Shown: positions 8,599-16,609 of the stretch, one piece after another
Layout: each line of letters starts with the position of its first letter
Position numbering within the stretch: position 1 is the stretch's first letter
NCBI GenBank assembly: GCA_947498355.1
Contig: CANMKA010000031.1
Coordinates: forward strand, 1-47,186
Reading direction: 5' to 3'
Origin: an uncultured Paraglaciecola sp.
GTDB lineage: Bacteria > Pseudomonadota > Gammaproteobacteria > Enterobacterales > Alteromonadaceae
DNA: 47,186 nt
The notes under the pieces: model-generated
Told to the model about the DNA's origin: nothing
What the model saw: only the letters and a program-made list of their open reading frames with translations
Database searches by the model: none
Program-made: the position numbers and the translations under genes

Positions 8599-11259
8599 CT
8601 ACCTTGCCTGAATACTGGTTTCGTCAACCTTTGCAGAAAACCTTTGCTGTAACAAACAAACACCTGCATCTTGCTCAATAACCTGACGCGCATAATCTTG
8701 ACGCACTTGGTTGATTTTAATTTGCAATCCATAGGGGGTATTCACCGGTTGTCCCATATTAATGGTCAAATTCACGGCCTGACCTAAATGTTGACTTAAG
8801 GCTTGGCTCAACATCTCTCTGGCTGATGGAGAATTAAGGTGTTCTTTGCCTTCAAGTAACGTCAAAGTGACTGACGAGTCTACCCGGTTGAATGACGAAT
8901 GCAGCGCCAATTGCTTAGTCAGCGCGTTTATGTTCATCTGTTCAATCAACGCACTCCAGTCATCGAGTTGCTCTGATTTAGTGACCTTTTGCTTGTTAGG
9001 TAAAAACGCAGGTACTTCAGCATCAACTTTTCCAACATTGTCACTATCCAAATGAGCATTAGGGTCGAACTCAGGCTCAGGTTCGCGTTCTGCAACTGGC
9101 TGAGCTTGCATAGCATTAATCAAACTAACGTGAGTATCTGGCTGATGCATATCCTCAGTCAGCCAAGGCGGCAAATCGTTTGGATCTGAAGGTAAGTTTT
9201 GAATATTGTTCGACTTTTTGTCCATTTCCCCAGACACGGGTTTGGCGCTCGGCTTGTTCAACTCTCTATCTGGTCTATCTGGTTTAGTTTCGTTAGCCCG
9301 TTCAGACAAAGTTTGATCTAGGGTATTAACCTGCGAGGACGAAGATGCTCCTTCTGGGCCTCCTGTAGGGCGAAAAGCATGAGTATTTGGTGTAACTGAT
9401 GGAGTAACTGGTTGAGGCGACGCAAAATTAGAACTGGTATCAGACTTTTTTGACGCTGAAAGATCGCCCTCCCCTGACGACTGGTTTTGCTTAATTTTGT
9501 TGCGAAGGGCAATCAGCTCTGCGGTACTGCTTGGAGACGGTTGTTCGGAATGTTGAGGTTGTTGAACAGGGGCCTGCTCTTGAGTCTCATTGTGCCTAGA
9601 AACAGATTCAGCAAAACCATAATCACGAGCTTGCTCAATAATCGTCTCTTGTTCAGCAAACATCTGTTGCTCTATCGCCTGATTAAACTCTGGCGCACTA
9701 TAGGACGGTTCAAGAGGCAAAGGCGGCGCGTGATCAGGTGATTGCTGATAATGTGCATCATGCGTGCCTAATCCAGCCTGATGACTAGGCTCGTCATTCG
9801 AGGGCTCAAGGTAATCAAAATCTTGCGCAGGCATAGGTAAATCTTGGGGAGCAACATCAGCATCATGTGGCAAATTTACTGCTGACGCCTCTAAGGAAAC
9901 CTGACTAACGTCATCGGGCATAGCTGGTTTTGATGGTTCATAATCAAAAGAAGCAACCTGACTCGTTTGCTCAACGTTAGCCTTGGGCTGCGTTTCATTG
10001 TCCGAGATAGGCTCTGCTATAACTGGGCTTGGCTGAGTAATCTCAGCTTTGCTTAGCTCTTGAGGCTGAGAGTCAATTGATGTAAGTGCCTCAGGCGCCG
10101 AGGACTGAGCTAAATCAGGCAATTTAGCTTGCTCTTGATTTAGCGCATTCAAATCATCTGAACTCACCACCACACCCTTGGGTGAGAAGGCTAACAAGCG
10201 TAACAACACCATTTCGAATCCAGATTTTGGATCCGCAGCATGGGGTAAATCTTTCGCTCCAGCCAGAACAATTTGATAATACAATTGCACTTGTTCTGCG
10301 GGAATCGATTTTGCTAATTGGTAAATTGCACGGGCAGAAATCGTTTCTAACTTACAGGCATCGGGCACAAACTGAGTCAAGGCGATTTGATGCAACAAGC
10401 TCATCATCTCGGCCAATACTTGAGCAAAATTAGGCGCCTGAACAGATAGCGCTTCGACCTGCGCAAACACCCCTTGAGTGTTACCTTCAACTATTCCATG
10501 AATAAGTTTAAGCACTTGATTCTTGTCCATCAAGCCCAGCATACTGGTAACCACACCAAGAGATACCATACCATTGCCTTGAGCAATAGCTTGATCGGTT
10601 AAACTTAAGGCATCTCGCATACTGCCTTGGGCTGCCCGAGCAAGCTGTTTTAAGCCATCAAGGTCGAATCCGAGTTGCTCTTGACCTAACACATGCTCAA
10701 GCTGTTGAGTAATTTGCTCTCGAGACAAAGCTTTGAGATTAAACTGCAAACAGCGTGACAAAATAGTAACGGGTAATTTTTGAGGATCTGTCGTTGCCAA
10801 CAAAAACTTAACGTGTGGAGGGGGTTCTTCTAAGGTTTTTAAAAGGGCATTAAAACTGTGCTTCGACAACATATGCACTTCGTCAATCAGGTAAACCTTA
10901 TATTTACCGCGACTAGGCTTATATTGAACGTTGTCGAGTAGCTCTCGAGTATCTTCTACTTTAGTACGAGATGCAGCATCTATCTCAAGTAGATCGATAA
11001 AATTACCGTTTTCAATCTCAACGCAAGTACTACATTGCCCACAAGGGTTAGCGCTTTGACCTTGTTCACAATTTAAGCTTTTTGAGAAAATCCGCGCTAT
11101 GGTAGTTTTACCCACACCACGCGTACCAGTGAATAAATAGGCATGATGCAAGCGGTCGTTATCAAGGGCATTGGTAATAGCTGAGACCACATGCTCCTGC
11201 CCAACTAATTCACTAAAGCGATTAGGTCGCCATTTTCTCGCTAAAACTTGATAACTCAT
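8599..11259 (-). CDS. dnaX: DNA polymerase III subunits tau and gamma (DnaX)
   Basis: 886-aa clamp-loader ATPase that loads the beta clamp and, as tau, couples the polymerase cores to the helicase. Motifs: P-loop GTRGVGKTT near residue 45, a zinc module with four Cys (about 64-79), Walker B DEVHM, sensor 1 ATTDPQK and the SRC arginine finger. Residues about 360-740 form a Pro/Gln/Ser/Glu-rich linker far longer than in E. coli (643 aa in total). The last about 120 residues match tau domain V (alpha-subunit binding). A slippery heptamer at codons 603-605 predicts a shorter gamma form. apt lies just upstream on the same strand and ybaB downstream. Confidence 0.97.
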   Translation of the reverse strand: MSYQVLARKWRPNRFSELVGQEHVVSAITNALDNDRLHHAYLFTGTRGVGKTTIARIFSKSLNCEQGQSANPCGQCSTCVEIENGNFIDLLEIDAASRTKVEDTRELLDNVQYKPSRGKYKVYLIDEVHMLSKHSFNALLKTLEEPPPHVKFLLATTDPQKLPVTILSRCLQFNLKALSREQITQQLEHVLGQEQLGFDLDGLKQLARAAQGSMRDALSLTDQAIAQGNGMVSLGVVTSMLGLMDKNQVLKLIHGIVEGNTQGVFAQVEALSVQAPNFAQVLAEMMSLLHQIALTQFVPDACKLETISARAIYQLAKSIPAEQVQLYYQIVLAGAKDLPHAADPKSGFEMVLLRLLAFSPKGVVVSSDDLNALNQEQAKLPDLAQSSAPEALTSIDSQPQELSKAEITQPSPVIAEPISDNETQPKANVEQTSQVASFDYEPSKPAMPDDVSQVSLEASAVNLPHDADVAPQDLPMPAQDFDYLEPSNDEPSHQAGLGTHDAHYQQSPDHAPPLPLEPSYSAPEFNQAIEQQMFAEQETIIEQARDYGFAESVSRHNETQEQAPVQQPQHSEQPSPSSTAELIALRNKIKQNQSSGEGDLSASKKSDTSSNFASPQPVTPSVTPNTHAFRPTGGPEGASSSSQVNTLDQTLSERANETKPDRPDRELNKPSAKPVSGEMDKKSNNIQNLPSDPNDLPPWLTEDMHQPDTHVSLINAMQAQPVAEREPEPEFDPNAHLDSDNVGKVDAEVPAFLPNKQKVTKSEQLDDWSALIEQMNINALTKQLALHSSFNRVDSSVTLTLLEGKEHLNSPSAREMLSQALSQHLGQAVNLTINMGQPVNTPYGLQIKINQVRQDYARQVIEQDAGVCLLQQRFSAKVDETSIQAR
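9445..9451 (-). promoter_or_regulatory. dnaX programmed -1 frameshift heptamer A AAA AAG
   Basis: The minus strand reads TCA AAA AAG TCT GAT in the dnaX frame. After a -1 slip it reads AAA AAA GTC TGA, so translation stops one codon later. This is the same phasing as the E. coli dnaX site, and it predicts a gamma product of about 606 aa (S603-K-K-V-stop). A Shine-Dalgarno-like AGGGGAGGG lies 15 nt upstream (9467-9475), somewhat further away than in E. coli. No strong downstream stem was identified. Confidence 0.75.
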
Positions 11260-11267
11260 TGTGGCTT

Positions 11268-11804
11268 TTACTCGCCTTCAAATTCACAAATAGAAAAACT
11301 GGTCACGCCGCATTCTTGTAGTTTTTTCTCACCGCCAAGTTCAGGCAAAGAAATAACGAACCCAGCGTGCTCTACAATACCGCCAAGGCGACGAATAAGC
11401 TTTGCAGTGGCAATCATAGTTCCGCCTGTTGCAAGCAAATCATCTAGCATTAACACTTTTTCGCCAGGTTTCACTGCATCTTTATGAATTTCTAGGCTAT
11501 CTGTACCATATTCTAATTCGTAGCTTTCACTTATCACTTCACGAGGTAGTTTTTTAGGTTTCCTAACAGGAATAAATCCAATTCCTAGCTCTATCGCAAG
11601 GGGTGCGCCAAACAAAAAACCTCTCGCTTCTGTGCCTGCGACTTTATCAAAACCCATTGGGCCATAATGCTCAACTAACTGAGCAATAGACTCAGAGTAC
11701 GCTTTGTGATCCTCTAAAACAGAAGTGACATCGCGAAACATAATGCCAGGTTTTGGGTAATCAGGAACAGTTCGAATAACAGATTTTATATATGTGGCGG
11801 GCAC
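11268..11804 (-). CDS. apt: Adenine phosphoribosyltransferase
   Basis: 178 aa. Converts adenine and PRPP to AMP in purine salvage, in the cytoplasm. The PRPP-binding loop is [11 protein letters not shown], and the N-terminal [18 protein letters not shown] and [10 protein letters not shown] motifs are typical. The start is GTG 11804 (GTG CCC GCC ACA), with GGGGA upstream; the nearby ATG is out of frame. It ends 8 bp before dnaX and is probably cotranscribed with it. Confidence 0.97.
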   Translation of the reverse strand: MPATYIKSVIRTVPDYPKPGIMFRDVTSVLEDHKAYSESIAQLVEHYGPMGFDKVAGTEARGFLFGAPLAIELGIGFIPVRKPKKLPREVISESYELEYGTDSLEIHKDAVKPGEKVLMLDDLLATGGTMIATAKLIRRLGGIVEHAGFVISLPELGGEKKLQECGVTSFSICEFEGE

Positions 11805-11860
11805 AGCATTCCCCGTACTAAGTTAAATAAGATAAATAAAAGAAAAGGAAGCTAAATGGC

Positions 11861-11983
11861 TTAAAGGTAGAACTTGAACCAACCGATAATTACATGCATT
11901 AAAGGTAATGCGACAAGTAGACCTAGCGCAGCAAAAAAATAAATCCAGTTAAATGGTTCATTGACCGAATGATCGTCTTGCAT
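11861..11983 (-). CDS. 40-aa single-span membrane peptide
   Basis: ATG 11983 is preceded by GGAGA with a 6-nt spacer (ggagaaaacacATG). The product begins MQDDHSVNEPFNWIYFF and has one hydrophobic span from about residue 13 to 33 (ending ALPLMHVIIGW), then a short KFYL tail. The acidic N-terminus and basic tail suit an inner-membrane orientation with the tail inside. It lies 134 bp downstream of hvfC and 56 bp upstream of apt on the same strand. It could belong to the HvfABC operon, where many clusters carry a membrane protein (HvfD/DoxX), or to apt. I do not recognise a family. Confidence 0.6.
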   Translation of the reverse strand: MQDDHSVNEPFNWIYFFAALGLLVALPLMHVIIGWFKFYL

Positions 11984-12117
11984 GTGTTTTCTCCAGCGCA
12001 ATGGGCAAATGCCCAATTAAAACATAAAAATTAAGGTCGCAAATGGTAATCCAAAGTGCGCAAAATTGATAGTAGTTTAGACTCATCCAAACTCAAAGCT
12101 TAGATGAGTCAAGCTGG

Positions 12118-12864
12118 TTATATTGTGACTGGCAATAGTATTTGCTGGGTGAGTAATTGGACCACAACTTGCTGTACAGAATCTGCAACTTGTTGCGGAG
12201 CAAGCTGAGGCATGGCCTCAATCATAACCTGAATCAAATCCTGAAGACTAACCTCTTGATTTTGCTGGACAATATTAATCAAGTGCGCCGTAACTTCATT
12301 CACTAGCGTAAAGTTAACTGCATCTTCGTTATCTCTATATACAACCAAATAGATGGGGCCACTGGGCTCCTGTGGGCGAAAATCAGGACTAATTTGATGT
12401 ACTGGGTATTGGTAACTCACTAAGCTCGCCAACTCTGACACTACCACATTTTCAATCTTAGACGTTTGGTCCCAAGGCGCAAATTGTTGTCCAGCTTTTC
12501 GTACACTCAAATCGAGTTCGAGCCACTCATAATGAGCCAACTCTTGCATAAATTCAGGATCTTTGTCGGTTAGTTGATACTCATTGCTCAAAAACTCGAC
12601 AAACTCTTTACTGATATCGACAAAATAAGGTGAACGACAGTGGTGATCGGCAAAAAATCGTCTTGCTAAAGCCTGCCAGTCCTCAGGGGCATACAGGCTC
12701 TCTAGTACAGGAAACCCCGAACTTAAAAAACCACTCACATTATTAAAAAATAAATCGCGATATATCTTTAATCTTGCATCTTCAATTTCGCCCTTAAACG
12801 GGTTGGACTCAGGATCTTTGATATGCGCGACAAATTCAAGCTGGGTTTGCTGAAAAGCTTTCAT
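12118..12864 (-). CDS. hvfC: HvfC/BufC-type RiPP maturation partner (DUF2063)
   Basis: 248 aa with the DUF2063 N-terminal domain: a helical segment holding RLKIYRDLFFNNVSGFLSSG and the FPVLESLY phrase. It is the usual partner of DUF692 enzymes and is thought to carry a precursor-binding (RRE-like) module delivering the substrate peptide. The start overlaps the hvfB stop (TAATG), so the two are translationally coupled. Older annotations call this family a putative DNA-binding protein. Assignment rests on the adjacent MNIO gene and EGKCG precursor. Confidence 0.9.
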   Translation of the reverse strand: MKAFQQTQLEFVAHIKDPESNPFKGEIEDARLKIYRDLFFNNVSGFLSSGFPVLESLYAPEDWQALARRFFADHHCRSPYFVDISKEFVEFLSNEYQLTDKDPEFMQELAHYEWLELDLSVRKAGQQFAPWDQTSKIENVVVSELASLVSYQYPVHQISPDFRPQEPSGPIYLVVYRDNEDAVNFTLVNEVTAHLINIVQQNQEVSLQDLIQVMIEAMPQLAPQQVADSVQQVVVQLLTQQILLPVTI

Positions 12865-13706
12865 TAGGCAGTTCTCTTTGAAGGGTTAGCCTTAGCGACT
12901 TGCTTTTGAATATCTCTAATTTTATTGACTTCAACCAACAGTTCTTCAATGGGCGGAATATTAAAATCACGCTCAAGTAAAGTAGGAAATACACCATGTA
13001 CTTCATAAGCAGTTTTCAACAAATCCCATACAGGTTGGATCACATCAGCCCCGTGAGTATCCACTTTTAAGTCATCTCTTTCATCGTAATGCCCTGCAAT
13101 GTGGCCATATACAATTTTATTGCTAGGCATAGCTCGCAAAAACGCATCAGCATCGTAGTTATGGTTAATTGAGTTGACGTATATGTTATTGACATCCAAT
13201 AACATCAAACATCCAGACTCCTCTAAAATAGACAGAGTAAACTCTTGCTCAGTCATTTCTTGACCGGGCGCAGCATAGTAAGAAACATTCTCTAAAACTA
13301 AAGGGCGTTCAATAATATCTTGAACTTGCTTTACACGTTCAACGACATGCTTTACGGCTTCTTCTGTGAAGGGAATAGGCATTAAGTCATACATATGTCC
13401 TTCACCAGAACAATAACTTAAGTGCTCGCTGTAAAACATAATGTCATGCTTATCAAGAAAGGTTTTAACAGACTTAACAAAGTTAACGTCAAGGGGATCA
13501 GGACTACCGATTGATAGTGACAATCCATGGGTAGTAAAAGGTGTGTGTGAGGTGAACTCTTTTAAAACCTTCTGGTATTTGCCACCAAAAGGGATCCAAT
13601 TCTCTGGTGCAACTTCCCAAAAATCTACACCACTGGGGGTTTGGTTACCCAACTCGTTAAGCATTTCTCTTCTTAACCCCAGTCCTACTCCTGCAAGTTC
13701 TTTCAT
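12864..13706 (-). CDS. hvfB: HvfB/BufB-type MNIO maturase (DUF692)
   Basis: 280 aa from ATG 13706, which has AAGG at a suitable 8-nt distance; ATG 13712, two codons earlier, sits too close to it. TIM-barrel multinuclear non-heme iron oxidase that modifies Cys residues of a ribosomal peptide. Metal-ligand motifs visible in order: THGLSLSIG, SEHLSY, LENVSYY, LLDVNNIYVN, GHIAGHY, DTHGADV and LERDFNIP. In HvfA-type systems the enzyme converts Cys of EGKCG motifs into oxazolone/thioamide groups that bind copper. The neighbouring precursor contains exactly that motif. Confidence 0.93.
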   Translation of the reverse strand: MKELAGVGLGLRREMLNELGNQTPSGVDFWEVAPENWIPFGGKYQKVLKEFTSHTPFTTHGLSLSIGSPDPLDVNFVKSVKTFLDKHDIMFYSEHLSYCSGEGHMYDLMPIPFTEEAVKHVVERVKQVQDIIERPLVLENVSYYAAPGQEMTEQEFTLSILEESGCLMLLDVNNIYVNSINHNYDADAFLRAMPSNKIVYGHIAGHYDERDDLKVDTHGADVIQPVWDLLKTAYEVHGVFPTLLERDFNIPPIEELLVEVNKIRDIQKQVAKANPSKRTA

Positions 13707-13752
13707 ACCCATTACCTTTTACTAACGCTATTTAACTGAGTTATTCACTAAC

Positions 13753-13781
13753 AATAAAGCCGGCATATAGCCGGCTTTATT
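13753..13781 (-). terminator. Hairpin between hvfA and hvfB (leaky terminator or mRNA stabiliser)
   Basis: Perfect 12-bp stem AATAAAGCCGGC / GCCGGCTTTATT with a 5-nt loop, 16 bp after the hvfA stop and 47 bp before hvfB. On the minus strand the tail is GTTAGTG, not a long T-run, so termination would be partial. This fits a cluster that needs far more precursor than enzyme. Confidence 0.6.
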
Positions 13782-13796
13782 AGCTTAGATTAAGCC

Positions 13797-14357
13797 TTAT
13801 TTTTTACTTTTTTTGTCGCCGCCGCATTTGCCTTCACCGCACTTGCCTTCGCCACATTTACCTTCTTTGCCAGACTTGCTGTCGCCGCCACATTTGCCTT
13901 CACCGCACTTGCCTTCGCCGCATTTACCTTCTTTGCTAGACTTGCTGTCGCCGCCGCATTTGCCTTCGCCACATTTACCTTCTTTGCTAGACTTGCTGTC
14001 GCCGCCGCACTTGCCTTCGCCACATTTACCTTCTTTGCTAGACTTGCTGTCGCCGCCGCATTTGCCTTCGCCGCATTTGCCTTCTTTACCAGACTTGCTG
14101 TCGCCGCCGCATTTACCTTCGCCACACTTGCCTTCGCCGCATTTGCCTTCTTTACCAGACTTGCTGTCGCCGCCGCATTTACCTTCACCGCATTTGCCTT
14201 CGCCACATTTACCTTCTTTGGCTTTTTCCATGTAACCCGACTCTAAGGCCTGCACATCAAATGGGCTAGCACTTGCTTGTAAACTAATTGTAGCTAAAGA
14301 GCCAATTACAACAGCACCAAGAGTTGTCGCGATAGTAGTTTTTTTGATTTGTTTCAT
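13797..14357 (-). CDS. hvfA: HvfA-type RiPP metallophore precursor with 18 EGKCG motifs
   Basis: 186 aa. Signal peptide residues 1 to about 31 (MKQIKKTTIATTLGAVVIG, cleavage likely after ASA), then SPFDVQALESGYMEKAK, then seven repeat blocks to the C-terminus. Each block is 3 or 2 copies of EGKCG followed by GDSKSGK or GDSKSSK; the copy order is 3-3-2-2-2-3-3, 18 Cys in all. The family is exported and its Cys are modified by the adjacent MNIO enzyme to bind copper in the periplasm. Much longer and more repetitive than precursors with only a few EGKCG motifs. First gene of hvfABC; an inverted repeat upstream may regulate it. Confidence 0.93.
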   Translation of the reverse strand: MKQIKKTTIATTLGAVVIGSLATISLQASASPFDVQALESGYMEKAKEGKCGEGKCGEGKCGGDSKSGKEGKCGEGKCGEGKCGGDSKSGKEGKCGEGKCGGDSKSSKEGKCGEGKCGGDSKSSKEGKCGEGKCGGDSKSSKEGKCGEGKCGEGKCGGDSKSGKEGKCGEGKCGEGKCGGDKKSKK

Positions 14358-14420
14358 TTTTAAATTTTCCTTTAGCTAAATTTGTTTCGTGTAAATTTGA
14401 TATTCATCAGGTTTCAAAAC

Positions 14421-14440
14421 ATAAGACCTATAGGTCCTAT
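14421..14440. promoter_or_regulatory. Inverted repeat upstream of hvfA (possible operator)
   Basis: The sequence ATAAGACCTATAGGTCCTAT is palindromic except for one base pair, with a perfect 12-bp core GACCTATAGGTC. It is 64 bp upstream of the hvfA start, where an operator would be expected, and also 49 bp beyond the pomB stop. The regulator is unknown; the match to CueR- or IscR-type sites is not good. Confidence 0.45.
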
Positions 14441-14488
14441 AAAATATTTCAAAAAATTTAATTTACCTCAATAAAAATTCTAATTTAT

Positions 14489-15412
14489 CTACTCCAGCAC
14501 AGAAATAGGATCGGATATTTTAGGCTTGCCTTGATTAATTGCTATCTCAACTCGACGATTACGGCTGCGACTTTGTATCGAATCATTTTCCGCCTCTAAT
14601 GGGGCAGTATCTGCTTTACCTACAACTGACATACGGGCTTCGTTAAATCCTTCAGCCCGTCTTAACTCTTCTGCCACAGCAACCGCTCGCTGAGAAGACA
14701 AATCCCAATTCGAACGATACAACTCATTCGAGATCTGCTGACTGTCACTGTGACCGGATACTTCGATATCACCGGGCATGTCTGCCAACAACTCTCCAAT
14801 TTTACGAATAATCGGTACGAATTGCGGTTGTAAAAAGGCTGAACCTGCAGAGAAAGATCCGTTTTCACGAATACGGATAGTAATTTGTTGACCCAAAGAT
14901 TCCATTTCAATGGCCCCATCAATAATTTGTTTTTCTAATTGCTGTGCAACTTTCTTCATTTGCTCGGCAATTTCTTCTTGACTGGCATTGTCATTGGTGG
15001 TGCTTTGCTCAGATGCTGTTTGCTGAGCCGCCCCGCCTCTCTGTTCACCTCGTTGTTTTTGTCGGCCACCAGCAGAATCTTCGTTTCCATCTTGGAATTC
15101 GAGCATTTCTTGGGTCATATCTGTGGTTTGCTGTTGAATAGTTTCTATAGGAGTCGGCTCTGGTCTACCCGGTCTAAATTCCATGGCAATAACACTGGTG
15201 CCCTTAGGTATATCTTTAACTTCTATTTTATTTTGTACCCCAAACGCAAACTTCATAGACCCTGCAATCTGTTTGAATTTAAGTACGTCCATCTCCGAAA
15301 ATGACAATAAGAGTACAAAAAAGCACATCAACAAAGACATTAAATCTGCGAAGGTCCCCATCCACGCAGGTAAACCTTCAGGGGGACATTTGGGGCATTC
15401 TTCTTCAGACAT
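14489..15412 (-). CDS. pomB: Flagellar motor stator protein PomB
   Basis: 307 aa. With PomA it forms the ion-driven stator of the flagellar motor in the inner membrane. The single N-terminal span holds the critical Asp in PAWMGTFADLMSLLMCFFVL. The C-terminal OmpA/MotB peptidoglycan-binding domain (about 170-295) includes VSGHSDSQ and SRNRRVEIAI. A Gln/Thr-rich linker lies between. Probably Na+-driven, because pomAB beside xseB-ispA-dxs is the Vibrio/Alteromonas arrangement. It follows pomA by 3 bp. Confidence 0.95.
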   Translation of the reverse strand: MSEEECPKCPPEGLPAWMGTFADLMSLLMCFFVLLLSFSEMDVLKFKQIAGSMKFAFGVQNKIEVKDIPKGTSVIAMEFRPGRPEPTPIETIQQQTTDMTQEMLEFQDGNEDSAGGRQKQRGEQRGGAAQQTASEQSTTNDNASQEEIAEQMKKVAQQLEKQIIDGAIEMESLGQQITIRIRENGSFSAGSAFLQPQFVPIIRKIGELLADMPGDIEVSGHSDSQQISNELYRSNWDLSSQRAVAVAEELRRAEGFNEARMSVVGKADTAPLEAENDSIQSRSRNRRVEIAINQGKPKISDPISVLE

Positions 15413-15415
15413 CAG

Positions 15416-16180
15416 TTATTCCGCATCTTCACTTGAGCCGCGTTTTCCTGCTGCAATATAATTTTTCAAAATACCTTCGATTACACGAGGGTTTTGACCA
15501 TCAGCAATCCCTACAATCCCATCTAAAACCAAACTTTGACTAAGCTTTTCTTCTTCGGCTCTGTGCCCTAATTTTGTAGCAATAGGAATAGCCAGTAAGT
15601 TAGCTAGCATTGCACCATACAATGTGGTTAACAAAGCAACCGCCATTGCCGGGCCTATCGACTTGGGATCATCCATGTTTGATAACATAGCAACCAAACC
15701 TACTAAGGTACCTATCATGCCCATTGCAGGACCTACGTCACCTAAGTTTTTGAAAATCGTCACACCAAATTCATGGCGCTCTGTAGTCATGGCAATGTCT
15801 TTGCCCAAAGTGGCTTTTACTACGTCCACATCGTGACCATCTACCAGCATATCCACGCCTTTTTGCATGAATTCGTTATCTATCTCGGCTTCTTCTAAGG
15901 CAAGAAATCCGCCTTTTCGTGCAGCGTCAGCCATTTCGACAATTTTTTCGATTAAGGTCTCAGGCGCATCAATTTTAAACATAAACGCCTTGCCGGCAAT
16001 TTTACCTGCACCAAAAAACTGGCCTAATGTATATTGAGACAAAACTACAAACAAACTGCCACAGAATACGATCAAGATTGACGGCACATTGATAAACATA
16101 CCTATGTCTCCGCCTTGAATCATAGCCATGACAACAAAGCCAATGGCTCCCAAAATACCGATTATACTGGCTAAATCCAC
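15416..16180 (-). CDS. pomA: Flagellar motor stator protein PomA
   Basis: 254 aa, the normal PomA length, with four membrane spans: residues 1-22 and about 30-50 near the N-terminus, and about 150-170 and 180-200 (MGMIGTLVGLVAML, AMAVALLTTLYGAMLANLLA). The cytoplasmic loop carries charged residues that contact FliG. The TTERHEFG and GPAMGMIGTL motifs are typical. Divergent from xseB; AGG lies just upstream of ATG 16180. Confidence 0.96.
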   Translation of the reverse strand: MDLASIIGILGAIGFVVMAMIQGGDIGMFINVPSILIVFCGSLFVVLSQYTLGQFFGAGKIAGKAFMFKIDAPETLIEKIVEMADAARKGGFLALEEAEIDNEFMQKGVDMLVDGHDVDVVKATLGKDIAMTTERHEFGVTIFKNLGDVGPAMGMIGTLVGLVAMLSNMDDPKSIGPAMAVALLTTLYGAMLANLLAIPIATKLGHRAEEEKLSQSLVLDGIVGIADGQNPRVIEGILKNYIAAGKRGSSEDAE

Positions 16181-16366
16181 CTGTCACTCCCAATAAAGAT
16201 AATGGTGTATCTGTTAAATTTTATTATAAAAAATCATGACCTTGTTCCATATTATCGACAATCCAAAATATTTCTACAGTAATGCAGCCCCATTTAGTAA
16301 TTGACCCCATTTTTGTGCTCAGGTAAGGTGCCTGACATTCGTAAACATAGCCAGTTTAGGTGCGCA

Positions 16367-16609
16367 ATGCCGCAAAAAAGTAAAGTTGAATCCTTAACCT
16401 TCGAAAAATCTATGCAAGAATTAGAAAATCTTGTCAGTAAAATGGAACGAGGTGACCTACCATTAGAAGAGGCCCTGAAAGACTTTGAGCGTGGTATCCA
16501 ACTGGCTAGACATAGTCAACAACAGTTAAAAGATGCCGAACAAAAAGTGCAAGTGTTAACCAGCCAAAATGGTCAGCAGACCTTAGATGTATTTGAGTCA
16601 AACAACTAG
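16367..16609 (+). CDS. xseB: Exodeoxyribonuclease VII small subunit
   Basis: 80 aa from ATG 16367 (TAGG 7 nt upstream); an upstream in-frame ATG at 16301 would add 22 unconserved residues. XseB helices: LTFEKSMQELENLVSKMERG, LPLEEALKDFERGI, then QQQLKDAEQKV. With XseA it makes the processive single-strand exonuclease VII. Its stop overlaps the ispA start (TAGTG), giving translational coupling in the conserved xseB-ispA-dxs operon. Confidence 0.96.
   Translation: MPQKSKVESLTFEKSMQELENLVSKMERGDLPLEEALKDFERGIQLARHSQQQLKDAEQKVQVLTSQNGQQTLDVFESNN

Noticed and set aside
13790..14235. Long open frames on both strands over hvfA (Pro/His/Leu-rich on plus, Ala/Lys-rich on minus)
   Set aside because: They are by-products of the short nucleotide repeat; only the EGKCG frame has a signal peptide and matching maturation genes.
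13797..14240. Regular repeats that could suggest a CRISPR array
   Set aside because: Repeats are contiguous coding modules without unique spacers.
14939..15304. Plus-strand ORFs across pomB
   Set aside because: They are antisense shadows of a gene with clear MotB/PomB motifs.
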